Shown: positions 39,612 to 48,377 of the stretch, piece after piece | Layout: each line of letters starts with the position of its first letter | Position numbering within the stretch: position 1 is the stretch's first letter | Assembly: GCF_025837155.1 (NCBI RefSeq) | Contig: NZ_CP107549.1 | Span: forward strand, 3,658,001-3,722,000 | Origin: Pseudomonas sp. Z8(2022) | GTDB taxonomy: Bacteria; Pseudomonadota; Gammaproteobacteria; Pseudomonadales; Pseudomonadaceae | Direction: 5' to 3' | Length of the DNA: 64,000 bases | Notes under the pieces: generated by a model | Databases searched by the model: none | The model's input: only the letters and a program-made list of their open reading frames with translations | What the model was told of the DNA's origin: nothing | Translations under genes and position numbers: made by a program

Positions 39612-42600
39612 CTATGCCTTTTCCACGTTGACGAGGAACGACTTGAATTCCGGCGTCTGCGTGTTGCCGTCGCCGACGAAGGGCGTCAGGGTGTTGGTCA
39701 GGTAGCCGTTGCGCGCCACGCCGGAGAAGCCCCAGTGCAGGGGGATGCCGACCTGATGCACGGTCTTGCCGTCCACCGTCAGCGGCTGGATGCGCTTGGT
39801 CACCACCGCCACCGCCTTGATGTAGCCGCGGTTGGACGACACCTTGACCCGCTCGCCGGCAGCAATACCAAGCTCCCTGGCCAGCGCCTCGCCGATCTCG
39901 ACGAACTGCTCGGGCTGGACGATGGCGTTAAGTCGGCAGTGCTTGGTCCAGAAGTGGAAGTGCTCGGTGAGGCGGTAGGTGGTCGCCGCATAGGGGAACT
40001 CCTCCGCCTTGCCGAACAGCTCCATGTCGTTCTGGAACACCCGCGCGGCCGGATTGCTGATGGCGGCCGGGTTGTCCGGGTGCAGCGGGTTACGGCCGAT
40101 CGGTGTCTCGAACGGTTCGTAGTGCTCGGGGAACGGCCCCTCGGCCATGCGATCGAGGGCAAACAGGCGCGCCACGCCCTCGGGGTTCATGATGAAGGGG
40201 TTCATGCCCTCTTCCGGCGCCGAGTCGGCCTTGAAGTCGGGCACGTCGGTGCCACCCCAGGCCTTGCCGTTCCACCACACCAGGCGCTTCTTCTCCGGGT
40301 CCCAGGGCCTGCCGCTGGGGTCGGACGAGGCGCGGTTGTAGAGGATGCGACGGTTGGCCGGCCAGGACCAGGCCCAGCCGAGGGTCTGTCCCATGCCGTA
40401 GGGGTCGGCATTGTCGCGCCGCGCCATCTGGTTGCCCTGGGCCGTCCAGGAGCCGCAGAAGATCCAGCAGCCACTGGCGGTGGAACCGTCGGCGCGCAGC
40501 TGGGCGAAACCGGCCAGCTGCTCGCCGGCCTTGGCCAGCAGCGCGCCGCTGGTCGGGTCGTAGAGGTCAGCCAGTGCCTTGCCGCTGAATTCGCGGGCGA
40601 GCTCCTCCGGCGACGGCTCGTCGGGCTTCAGGTAGGACCATTCAAGGTTGAGGATCGGATCGGGGAAGGCTCCGCCCTCGCTGGCATAGGCCTTGCGCAG
40701 ACGCTGGAACAGCCCGGCCATGATGGCGATGTCGGTACGCGCCTGGCCCGGTGACTCGCCGCCCTTCCAGTGCCACTGCAGCCAGCGGCCGCTGTTGACC
40801 AGCGAGCCGTCCTCCTCGGCGAAGCAGGTGGTGGGCAGGCGGAACACCTCGGTCTGAATGCTGGCGGTGTCGACGTCGTTGTACTCGTCGACGTTGCGCC
40901 AGAACTCCGAGGTCTCGGTCACCAGCGGGTCCATGATCACCAGGTACTTGAGCTTGCCCAGTGCGGCGCCCACCTTGGCCTTGTTGGGGAACGAGGCGAT
41001 GGGGTTGAAGCCCTGGCAGAAGTACCCGTTGACCTTGCCCTGGTACATCATGTCGAAGACCTTGAGCACGTCGTAGCCGGGGATATCCAGCTTGGGCAGC
41101 CAGTCGTAGCCCCAGTTGTTCTCCGCCGTCGCGTTGCGCCCGTACCAGGCCTTCATCAGGCTGACGTGGAACTTCTCGTAGTTCTGCCAGTAGGACAGCT
41201 GCCCCGGCCGCAGCGCCTTGGGTGCGCGCTTGGCGATATAAGCGGCGTAGTCCTGCTCCTGTTCGGCCGGCAGGGTGAGGTAGCCGGGCAGCAGGTTGGA
41301 GAGCAGGCCGAGGTCGGTCAGGCCCTGGATGTTGGAGTGGCCACGCAGGGCGTTCATCCCGCCACCGGGCATGCCGATGTTGCCCAGCAGCAGCTGCACC
41401 ATGGCACCGGTACGGATCATCTGCGAGCCGACCGAGTGCTGTGTCCAGCCCAAGGCGTACATGATGGTCATGACCTTGTTCGGCACGGCGCATTCGGCGA
41501 TGGTTTCCCACACCTGCAGCATCTGCGCCTTTGGCGTGCCGCAGATACTGCTCACCAGATCCACCGTGTAGCGGCTGTAATGCTGCCTGAGCAGGTTGAA
41601 TACGCAGCGCGGATGGCTCAGGGTCGGGTCGACCACGGCGTAGCCGTCCTCGTCGAGCTGATAGCCCCAGCTGCGCTTGTCGTAGCGCCGGCCGTCGGCA
41701 TCGTAGCCACTGAACACGCCGTTCTCGAAGAGGTAGTCATCGCTGACCAGGAAGCTGGCGTCGGTGTAGCTGCGCACGTACTCATGCTGGATCTTGTCGT
41801 TTTCCAGCAGGTAGTTGATCAACCCGCCAAGGAAGGCGATGTCGGTACCGGTGCGGATCGGTGCGTACAGGTCGGCCACCGCGGCCGAACGAGTGAAGCG
41901 CGGATCGACCACCACCAGCTTGGCCTGGTTGTGCGCCTTGGCCTCGGTCACCCACTTGAAGCCGCAGGGGTGGGCCTCGGCGGCATTGCCGCCCATGATG
42001 AGCACCAGATCGGCATTCTTGATGTCGGTCCAGTGGTTGGTCATGGCTCCACGGCCAAACGTCGGGGCAAGACTTGCCACCGTCGGGCCGTGTCAGACAC
42101 GCGCCTGGTTGTCGAACGCCAGTATGCCCAGGGAACGCATCACCTTGTGGGTGATGTAACCGGCCTCGTTGCTCGAGGCGGAGGCTGCGAGGAAACCCGT
42201 GCTCAGCCAGCGGTTGACCGTCTGGCCCTGCTCGTTGCGCTCGATGAAGTTGGCATCGCGGTCGGCCTTCATGTGTCGGGCGATACGATCGAGCGCCTCG
42301 TCCCAGCCGATGCGCTTCCACTCATTGGAGCCGGGCTCGCGCACCTCGGGGTACTTCAGCCGGTTGGGGCTGTGGATGAAGTCCAGCAGGCCGGCGCCCT
42401 TCGGGCAGAGGGTGCCGCGGTTGACCGGGTGGTCGGCGTCGCCCTCGATGTGAATGATGTTCTGCTTGACGTTCTTCGCGGCATCGCCCTGGCTGTAGAG
42501 GATCAGGCCGCAGCCGACCGAGCAGTAAGGGCAGGTATTGCGCGTTTCGGTGGTGCTGGTCAGTTTGAAATGCCGCACCTGGTCGGCAAAGGCATCCGGG

Positions 42601-42683
42601 GGTGCCACCCCCAGCGCCGCCAGGCTCGATGCTCCAAGGCCCACGCCGCAGACCTTGAAGAACTGTCGACGGTTCATGTCCAT
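39612..42683 (-). CDS. fdnG: formate dehydrogenase-N major subunit, selenoprotein
   Basis: This is one 1023-aa gene with an in-frame UGA at 42095-42093 that encodes selenocysteine 197. The surrounding peptide, [19 protein letters not shown], equals the E. coli FdnG site (Sec196). A Tat signal ([10 protein letters not shown]) sends it to the periplasm. The N-terminal [4Fe-4S] site is [10 protein letters not shown] with a later LCPKG. The rest is the bis-MGD molybdenum/tungsten fold. It oxidises formate to CO2 and passes electrons to FdnH. Start 42683 is chosen for GGGAG 7 bases upstream. A SECIS hairpin follows the UGA. Confidence 0.97.
42050..42092 (-). promoter_or_regulatory. bacterial SECIS element in fdnG
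   Basis: Just after the UGA on minus, CACGGCC (42092-42086) pairs with GGCCGTG (42056-42050) as a lower stem. GGCAA (42078-42074) pairs with TTGCC (42070-42066) around a GTC loop as the upper stem. Size and position match the E. coli fdnG/fdhF SECIS, which SelB recognises. Confidence 0.85.
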
Positions 42684-42846
42684 CGTGGTTCTCCCGAATC
42701 AGGCCGTCGCCCGGTGCGTTGCCGGACGCTTCGCTGCGTAAGCCTAGACCATCCGGTCACGTTCGCCAGTGCGCAGCAGCCATGGCTGCGAACGGGCGCC
42801 CATGAACGCATAATGGCCGCCTTTTTTCTGCCTTCGGAGTACCCCC

Positions 42847-43296
42847 ATGAACCACATCAGCAGCTGGCTTCTGGCCCTGCCCTTTATCGCCGGCGCAGTG
42901 CTGCCCCTGCAGGCCGGGATCAACGGCCAGCTTGCCCGTCACCTGTCCAGCGTGCTGGCCGCTGCGCTGATCTCCTTCGCGGTCGGCACCCTGGCGCTGC
43001 TCCTGATGACCCTCAGTCAGCGCGAGATGCCTGGCCTCGGCGCGCTCAGGGAACTGACCTGGTGGCACTGGAGCGGCGGCCTGCTCGGCGCGTTCTTCAT
43101 CGCCACCGCCGCCTTCGCCGGCCCCCGGGTCGGGGCACTGCTGTTCATGGTGCTGGTGATTGCCGGGCAACTGGCCATGGCCGTCACCCTCGACCATTTC
43201 GGCTGGGCCGGCTTTCGCGAATCGCCCATCACCCTTGGCAAGGTGGCCGGGCTGCTGCTGATCGTCGCCGGTATCTGGATGATTCGCCGCGGCTGA
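42847..43296 (+). CDS. YdcZ/DUF606 family DMT-type membrane protein
   Basis: The 149-aa protein has about five membrane helices and the family start LPFIAGAVLPLQAGINGQLA. Later helices include AALISFAVGTLALLLM and the C-terminal GKVAGLLLIVAGIWMIRR. Members are half-size transporters of the drug/metabolite superfamily that probably dimerise; the substrate is unknown. It is divergent from fdnG (163 bases) and convergent with the chemoreceptor gene. Confidence 0.87.
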   Translation: MNHISSWLLALPFIAGAVLPLQAGINGQLARHLSSVLAAALISFAVGTLALLLMTLSQREMPGLGALRELTWWHWSGGLLGAFFIATAAFAGPRVGALLFMVLVIAGQLAMAVTLDHFGWAGFRESPITLGKVAGLLLIVAGIWMIRRG

Positions 43297-43350
43297 GAGA
43301 TACACGCCGGCCGTAACCGCCTGGTCACGGCCGATCGCCGAGGTGTGGCG

Positions 43351-45282
43351 TTACAGCCTGAACTTGCCCATCTGCCCGGCCAGGTCGTCGGCCAGGCGGC
43401 TCAATGTCTGGCAATCTTCGCGACAGGCGCGCACCTCGCCGGCGGTGGCGTGCGCCAGATCTGCGATGCCCTGGACGTTGCGGTTGATCTCTTCGGTTAC
43501 CGAACTTTGCTCTTCGGTCGCCGCAGCCACCTGGGTGTTCATGTCGCTGATACGCTCGACCTGTGCAGTGATCGCGCCGAGCGACTGCCCCGTGCGCTGA
43601 CTGGACTCGACACCGGTGCCGGTCGCTGACTGGCCGGCATGCATCGAGCTGACCGCGGTCTCCGCACCCTGCTTGAGACGCTGGATCATCTGCTGGATCT
43701 CGTCGGTAGAGGCCTGGGTGCGACTGGCAAGCGTGCGCACCTCATCGGCCACCACAGCAAAACCGCGGCCCATTTCCCCGGCCCGAGCCGCCTCGATGGC
43801 GGCATTCAGCGCCAGCAGGTTGGTCTGCTCGGAAATGCCGCGAATCACCGCCAGCACCTGATCGATGGACGCCACCTGTTCGGCCAGTTCGGCCACCGCA
43901 TCCGCCGCGCTGCCGATATCGGCAGACATCCGCTCGATATGGGCGATGGACTGTCCGACCACCTGGCGCGCGCTCTGCGCTTCTTCACGGGCGCTGTGCG
44001 AGGACTGTGCGGCATTGCTGGCATTGCGCGCGATCTCCTGCACGGTCAGGCCCATCTCGTTCACCGCGGTGGCCACCATGTCGGTCATTTCCTGCTGCTG
44101 GCCGGCGCGTTCGGCGGTGTTCTCCACCACTCTCGCCACCTGGCCGACTGCAGTGCGCAGCCGCTCGCTGGTGGCCAGCACATCGCCGATCAGGTCGCGC
44201 TGGCTGGCCAGAAAACGGTTGAAGCCGCGGGCCAGATCGCCCAGTTCGTCAGCGCGCGATTCATCCAGACGCCGCGTCAGGTCGCCGCCACCGCCGCCGA
44301 TTTCCACCAGCGCCTGGGTCACCTGGCGGATCGGCCTGACCAGGCCGCGCGCCAGCAATACCACCAGGGCGAGGAACAGCAGCGCCACGGCTACACCGAT
44401 CAGGCTGGTCGTCAACAGCGCCTGACGCGCCTCGGCATAGATTTCGGCCTCCGGTACCTCGCTGACCAGCAACCAGTCAAGGCTGGCGAATTTCTGCGCC
44501 ACGGCGAGCAGAATTTCGCCATCGCGCTCGAAGCGCACCGCACGGCTGTCACCAGTCAGCACCTGCCGGCTGGCATCGCCCCCAAAGAGTTCGGCGAGCT
44601 TGCCGCTACCGCTCAGTTCGGAGCGCGGGTGGACCTTGACGTTGCCCTGGCTGTCGATGAGAAACACCTGGCCGCGCTCGCCGAAACGGAACTCGCTGAT
44701 CATCTTCGACATGTCCGCCAGGTTGTATCCCAGACCGGCCACGCCGAGGGTCTTGCCGCCTCGCTTGATACGCTGGTTGATGAACAGCGTGGGCAGGCGC
44801 GTGGTCTTGTCGATGTCGATTTCCAGCACCCGGTCGCGGTCGCTGTCGACCAGGCGATAGAACCACTGATTCTCGGTCTGCGAGCGATCGAGGGTGCGCA
44901 TCAGCCCTTCGCCGGTGGTGTAGTTGCCACTGGCCAGGGCGACGATCGAGGTGGTCATGGCGTTCTGCTGGGCGCGCACGCCTTCGAGATAACGGGCGAA
45001 CTCGTCACGCCGGGAGCCGCCCTCCCCCGCTTCAAGCCAGTCCTGAACCAGGCTGTTCTCGGCAATCGAGGCGTTGGCCGTGACCGGCGCGGTCAATACC
45101 CGCTCCAGATCGTTGCGGATCGCCAGTACCCGGGCCGGCAACGCCTCTTCGATCAGGTAGCGCTCGGTCAGGCGGTCGACCACCGCAGAGTAGATGCCGA
45201 CGACGATGAGAATGCTGGCCAACAGGGCCGCCCCCATACTGAGGATCAGTTGCCACTGAATACTGCGTTGCCAGAGGCGCAT
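43351..45282 (-). CDS. methyl-accepting chemotaxis protein with dCache sensor
   Basis: The 643-aa transmembrane receptor starts at 45282 ([20 protein letters not shown]), chosen for AGGAG upstream. Helix 1 (about 9-32) and helix 2 (about 295-320) flank a periplasmic dCache-type domain (segments [18 protein letters not shown] and [10 protein letters not shown]). HAMP follows, then the signalling domain with the conserved hairpin tip [19 protein letters not shown]. There is no C-terminal pentapeptide. The ligand cannot be told. A dyad near 45328-45339 may be an operator. Confidence 0.92.
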   Translation of the reverse strand: MRLWQRSIQWQLILSMGAALLASILIVVGIYSAVVDRLTERYLIEEALPARVLAIRNDLERVLTAPVTANASIAENSLVQDWLEAGEGGSRRDEFARYLEGVRAQQNAMTTSIVALASGNYTTGEGLMRTLDRSQTENQWFYRLVDSDRDRVLEIDIDKTTRLPTLFINQRIKRGGKTLGVAGLGYNLADMSKMISEFRFGERGQVFLIDSQGNVKVHPRSELSGSGKLAELFGGDASRQVLTGDSRAVRFERDGEILLAVAQKFASLDWLLVSEVPEAEIYAEARQALLTTSLIGVAVALLFLALVVLLARGLVRPIRQVTQALVEIGGGGGDLTRRLDESRADELGDLARGFNRFLASQRDLIGDVLATSERLRTAVGQVARVVENTAERAGQQQEMTDMVATAVNEMGLTVQEIARNASNAAQSSHSAREEAQSARQVVGQSIAHIERMSADIGSAADAVAELAEQVASIDQVLAVIRGISEQTNLLALNAAIEAARAGEMGRGFAVVADEVRTLASRTQASTDEIQQMIQRLKQGAETAVSSMHAGQSATGTGVESSQRTGQSLGAITAQVERISDMNTQVAAATEEQSSVTEEINRNVQGIADLAHATAGEVRACREDCQTLSRLADDLAGQMGKFRL

Positions 45283-45327
45283 GGGGCTTCTCCTGGTGGT
45301 GGTTTGGAGTTCGACCAGGTAATTGGA

Positions 45328-45339
45328 TACAAAAATGTA
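45328..45339. promoter_or_regulatory. short dyad upstream of the chemoreceptor
   Basis: taca-aaaa-tgta lies about 45 bases before the chemoreceptor start codon, in an A/T-rich patch unlike the surroundings. It could be an operator or part of a promoter; no regulator can be named. Confidence 0.3.
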
Positions 45340-45483
45340 CACAAATTGCAATCGGATCACCGATAGCTCTCATATCGGCGCCTCACTGCCAGGCTTTACC
45401 CACATGAGCCACACCATTTCACTGCCTTGAGCAAGGCTTCGGGCCAGAGCGGCCGCCACCAGCGGACTGGCGGGTAACCAGGC

Positions 45484-47805
45484 TCAGGGCCCTACGCTGA
45501 ATTCCAGACGAGCGGTCTGGCCGCCCTCATCTAGCACACTGAGCTGGTGCCTGCCGCTGTCGAAGGCATGACTGAAGAACGCATCCTGGGCACTGACGCC
45601 CAGCGGTCGGCCATCGAGAAACCACCAGCGCCGGCCATTGCCACCCAGTGCGGACAGACTGAGGCGCAAAGGTTCGTGATTGCCCTGTGGCCGTCTCAGG
45701 CGATCGCCATCACGCACGCCGACGATGGATAGCGGTGCGACCTGGCTGCTGACCGGTGGCGGGCAGCCTGGATCGATATCCGGCAAGCGCGCGGCACGCC
45801 GCTCCCGCCGGGGCAACCAGGGCTCCAGCGGCGCCGGCCACAAGGCCAGCTCGCGCGCCTCGGCGTTTGTACAACCGGGACCGACGCGACGCCCCACGGC
45901 ATTGACCCAGTAGCGTTCACGCAGGCCGCTGCCCAGCGGCTGATCGGCGGCCTGCAAGGTGGGTGGCGTGGTCCCCTCCAGTGTCCAGGCGAAGCGCAGG
46001 CGCCGGCAGTTGGGATCGTCCTTGCTCATCGGCTGCCCCAGCGGCCAACAGATCGCGGCTACGCCAACCTCGGCTGGCTGCTTATCGACCGGCGCCGCGA
46101 CGCCAAGCTGGCTGTCGCGATTGACCAGCAGGTCATGCACCTGCAGCAACAGCGGCGCGGCCGAGGCCAGACCGAACTGACCGGGCACTGGCGTACCGTC
46201 CGGTCGACCGATCCAGATGCCGATCAGATGACGCGGACCGACGCCAATGGCCCAGGCGTCGCGAAAGCCGTAGCTGGTACCGGTCTTCCAGGCCAGCGTG
46301 GGCCGCTGCGCCAGCTGCGCGCGCGGGTCGCGGTCGGGCCGCGCCTGGCCGCTGAGAATGCGCCGGATGATCCAGGCCGAACCGGGTGACAACAGGCGCC
46401 GCTCGCGCAGCTCGTCATCGGGCTGCAGGCGCGGCTTGGCCGCCATGCCGCCACGGGCGAAGGCGCTGTAACCGGCCACCAGCGATTCCAGGCGCGAGCC
46501 ACCGCCGCCAAGAATCAGCGCCAGGTTCGGCTCGGCCAGCGCCGGCAGGCGAATCGGCAGGCCCGCGCTGCGCAGCTCGCCGGCAAAGCGTTTCGGCCCG
46601 TAGGCTTCCAACAGCTGCACGGCGGGCAGGTTGAGCGAGGTGGCCAACGCCTCGCTGGCCGACACTGGGCCGATGAAACCGGCGGCGAAATTACCGGGGC
46701 GGTAGTCGCCGTAATGCCGCGGCACGTCCTGCAGCAGTGATTCGGAATGGATCAGCCCGGCATCCAGCGCCATGCCGTAGAGAAAGGGCTTTAGCGTCGA
46801 GCCGGGCGAACGCAGGGCACGCACCATGTCGACATGACCGAAGCGCGAGGTGTCGCTGATATCCACCGATCCGAGATAGGCACGTACCGCCATGCTCTCG
46901 TGCTCGACCACCAGAATTGCCGCCGAGGTGCGCTCGGGCAGGCGCGCACGCCAGCCCAGCAGCAGGTCTTCAAGGCGCAGCTGCAAGGCGGCATCGAGAG
47001 TGGTGCGAATCAACGGCGGGCTGCCGGCACGGTTCAGCCGCCGCGCCAGCAGAGGCGCCAGGCTCGGTTCACGGCGCGGGGCGAGGAACACCGGCTCCTC
47101 CAGCGCCTCATCCACTTGAGTCTGCGGCCATACCTGAAACTCGCCCAGGCGGCGCAACACCTTGTCGCGAGCGGCCTGGGCCCGCTCCGGGTGGCGATCC
47201 GGGCGCAAGCGACTGGGCGCCTGCGGCAGCACGGCGAGCAGTGCTGCTTCGGCGCGGGTGAGCTGGCTCGGCGGTTTGCCCAGATAACTCCAGCTGGCAG
47301 CGGCCACGCCCTGCAAGGTGCCACCGAAAGGCGCGCGATTCAGATAGAGAGCGAGAATCTCGTCCTTGGACAGGTGCCATTCCAGTTGCGCGGTGCGCCA
47401 CAATTGCTTGAGCTTGCCGGGCAGATCCCGGTCATGCGGATCGAGCAGCCGCGCCACCTGCATCGACAGGGTGCTGCCGCCGGACACCACGCGTCCTCCG
47501 GTAAGGTTCTGCCAGGCCGCGCGCCCCAGCGCCAGCGGGTTGACCCCGGGATGCTGGCGGAACCAGCGATCCTCGTAGGTCAGCAGTGCTTCGAGGTAAA
47601 AGGGCGAGACCTCGTCCGGCGTCACCGGATAACGCCATACGCCGTCACGATCAGCGAAACGCCACAACGGCGTACCGTCCTCGGCGAGCACCACTCGGGC
47701 AAGATCGTCTTCGGGCAGTGGCAACGGGAAGAGGCGGTCGGCAAGCCAGAGCAGAGCAAGGGGAAGTAGAAGGATGAGGAGCCAGCGGCGAGTTAGGTAG
47801 GACAT
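45484..47805 (-). CDS. pbpC: penicillin-binding protein 1C
   Basis: The 773-aa bifunctional peptidoglycan synthase starts at 47805 (MSYLTRRWLLILLLPLALLW), an inner-membrane anchor. The GT51 glycosyltransferase follows with YEDRWFRQHPGVN and GGSTLSMQVAR. The transpeptidase has SPGSTLKPFLYG (SxxK), SLN (in TSLNLPAV) and WKTGTSYGFRDAW (KTGT). The C-terminal domain is the BiPBP_C type. In many bacteria pbpC lies beside the alpha-2-macroglobulin gene, as here, where only a DUF559 gene and repeats intervene. Confidence 0.95.
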   Translation of the reverse strand: MSYLTRRWLLILLLPLALLWLADRLFPLPLPEDDLARVVLAEDGTPLWRFADRDGVWRYPVTPDEVSPFYLEALLTYEDRWFRQHPGVNPLALGRAAWQNLTGGRVVSGGSTLSMQVARLLDPHDRDLPGKLKQLWRTAQLEWHLSKDEILALYLNRAPFGGTLQGVAAASWSYLGKPPSQLTRAEAALLAVLPQAPSRLRPDRHPERAQAARDKVLRRLGEFQVWPQTQVDEALEEPVFLAPRREPSLAPLLARRLNRAGSPPLIRTTLDAALQLRLEDLLLGWRARLPERTSAAILVVEHESMAVRAYLGSVDISDTSRFGHVDMVRALRSPGSTLKPFLYGMALDAGLIHSESLLQDVPRHYGDYRPGNFAAGFIGPVSASEALATSLNLPAVQLLEAYGPKRFAGELRSAGLPIRLPALAEPNLALILGGGGSRLESLVAGYSAFARGGMAAKPRLQPDDELRERRLLSPGSAWIIRRILSGQARPDRDPRAQLAQRPTLAWKTGTSYGFRDAWAIGVGPRHLIGIWIGRPDGTPVPGQFGLASAAPLLLQVHDLLVNRDSQLGVAAPVDKQPAEVGVAAICWPLGQPMSKDDPNCRRLRFAWTLEGTTPPTLQAADQPLGSGLRERYWVNAVGRRVGPGCTNAEARELALWPAPLEPWLPRRERRAARLPDIDPGCPPPVSSQVAPLSIVGVRDGDRLRRPQGNHEPLRLSLSALGGNGRRWWFLDGRPLGVSAQDAFFSHAFDSGRHQLSVLDEGGQTARLEFSVGP

Positions 47806-47810
47806 GCAGG

Positions 47811-47850
47811 CCCCTCTCCCCCAACCCCTCTCCCATAAATGGGAGAGGGG
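47811..47850. repeat. REP-like repeat, family A, copy 1
   Basis: cccctctccc (47825-47834) and gggagagggg (47841-47850) pair around ataaat. An extra cccctctccc stands at 47811-47820. The same family recurs at 48333 and 59061. Confidence 0.75.
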
Positions 47851-47886
47851 AGCCGACCAGCGTTCCGCCAAGACTTGCGGCGACGT

Positions 47887-48231
47887 TCACATGTCGTCTT
47901 GCTCACCGAGTTCGAGGCGAATCCGTTCAAGAACAGCCTCGGTTTCAGCCAGCACCTGATGATTCCAGAAACGCAGCACACGATAGCCTCGACTTTCCAG
48001 AAAACACTGACGTTGTTGATCGTATTGCACCTGCTGTTGATGTTGGCCACCGTCCAGCTCGATGACCAACCAGCGTTCGGTGCATATGAAGTCGACGATA
48101 TAGGGGCCAATGGGCTTCTGCCGTTTGAACTTCAGGCCAAGGAAACGATGAGCGCGCAGGTAATGCCAAAGCCGTTGCTCGGCATCAGTCATCTCATGAC
48201 GAAGGCGTTTGGCGTTGTCGAGTAGGGTCAT
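47887..48231 (-). CDS. DUF559 endonuclease-like protein
   Basis: The 114-aa protein matches DUF559, a Vsr-like PD-(D/E)xK family. Its core is ARRLR-type helix MTDAEQRLWHYLRAHRFLG, then FKRQKPIGPYIVDFIC (catalytic Asp) and LVIELDGGQH (Glu and Asp in the ExD position). It may cut or nick DNA, but the cellular role is unknown. It lies between pbpC and the alpha-2-macroglobulin gene, with a copy of the same REP family on each side, so it may have come in as a small cassette. Confidence 0.85.
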   Translation of the reverse strand: MTLLDNAKRLRHEMTDAEQRLWHYLRAHRFLGLKFKRQKPIGPYIVDFICTERWLVIELDGGQHQQQVQYDQQRQCFLESRGYRVLRFWNHQVLAETEAVLERIRLELGEQDDM

Positions 48232-48332
48232 GGTGGTTGCTCCTTGAACCTTTGCCCTCTTCCCAACCGTCTTCTCATTAATAGGAGGGGGACCTTGTAA
48301 GTGCCACGCCCTCAGCCACGCACCATATTGCT

Positions 48333-48371
48333 CCCCTCTCCCGCTTGCGGGAGAGGGGCTGGGGGAGAGGG
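48333..48371. repeat. REP-like repeat, family A, copy 2
   Basis: cccctctcccgc (48333-48344) and gcgggagagggg (48347-48358) pair over 12 bp around tt, followed by ctgggggagaggg. It ends 7 bases before the alpha-2-macroglobulin stop codon and may end that transcript. Confidence 0.8.
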
Positions 48372-48377
48372 CCGCTC

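Noticed and set aside
42093..42683. fdnG as a frameshifted or truncated pseudogene
   Set aside because: The UGA is in the exact Sec context, a SECIS follows, and selA, selB and selC are present.
40770..43316. 848-aa open frame on plus across fdnG and the YdcZ gene
   Set aside because: It covers the antisense of the selenoprotein and another frame of the transporter gene; no domain is recognisable.
47811..48371. CRISPR-like array from repeated cccctctccc units
   Set aside because: The units are irregularly spaced palindromes of the REP kind, with no spacers of constant size and no cas genes.
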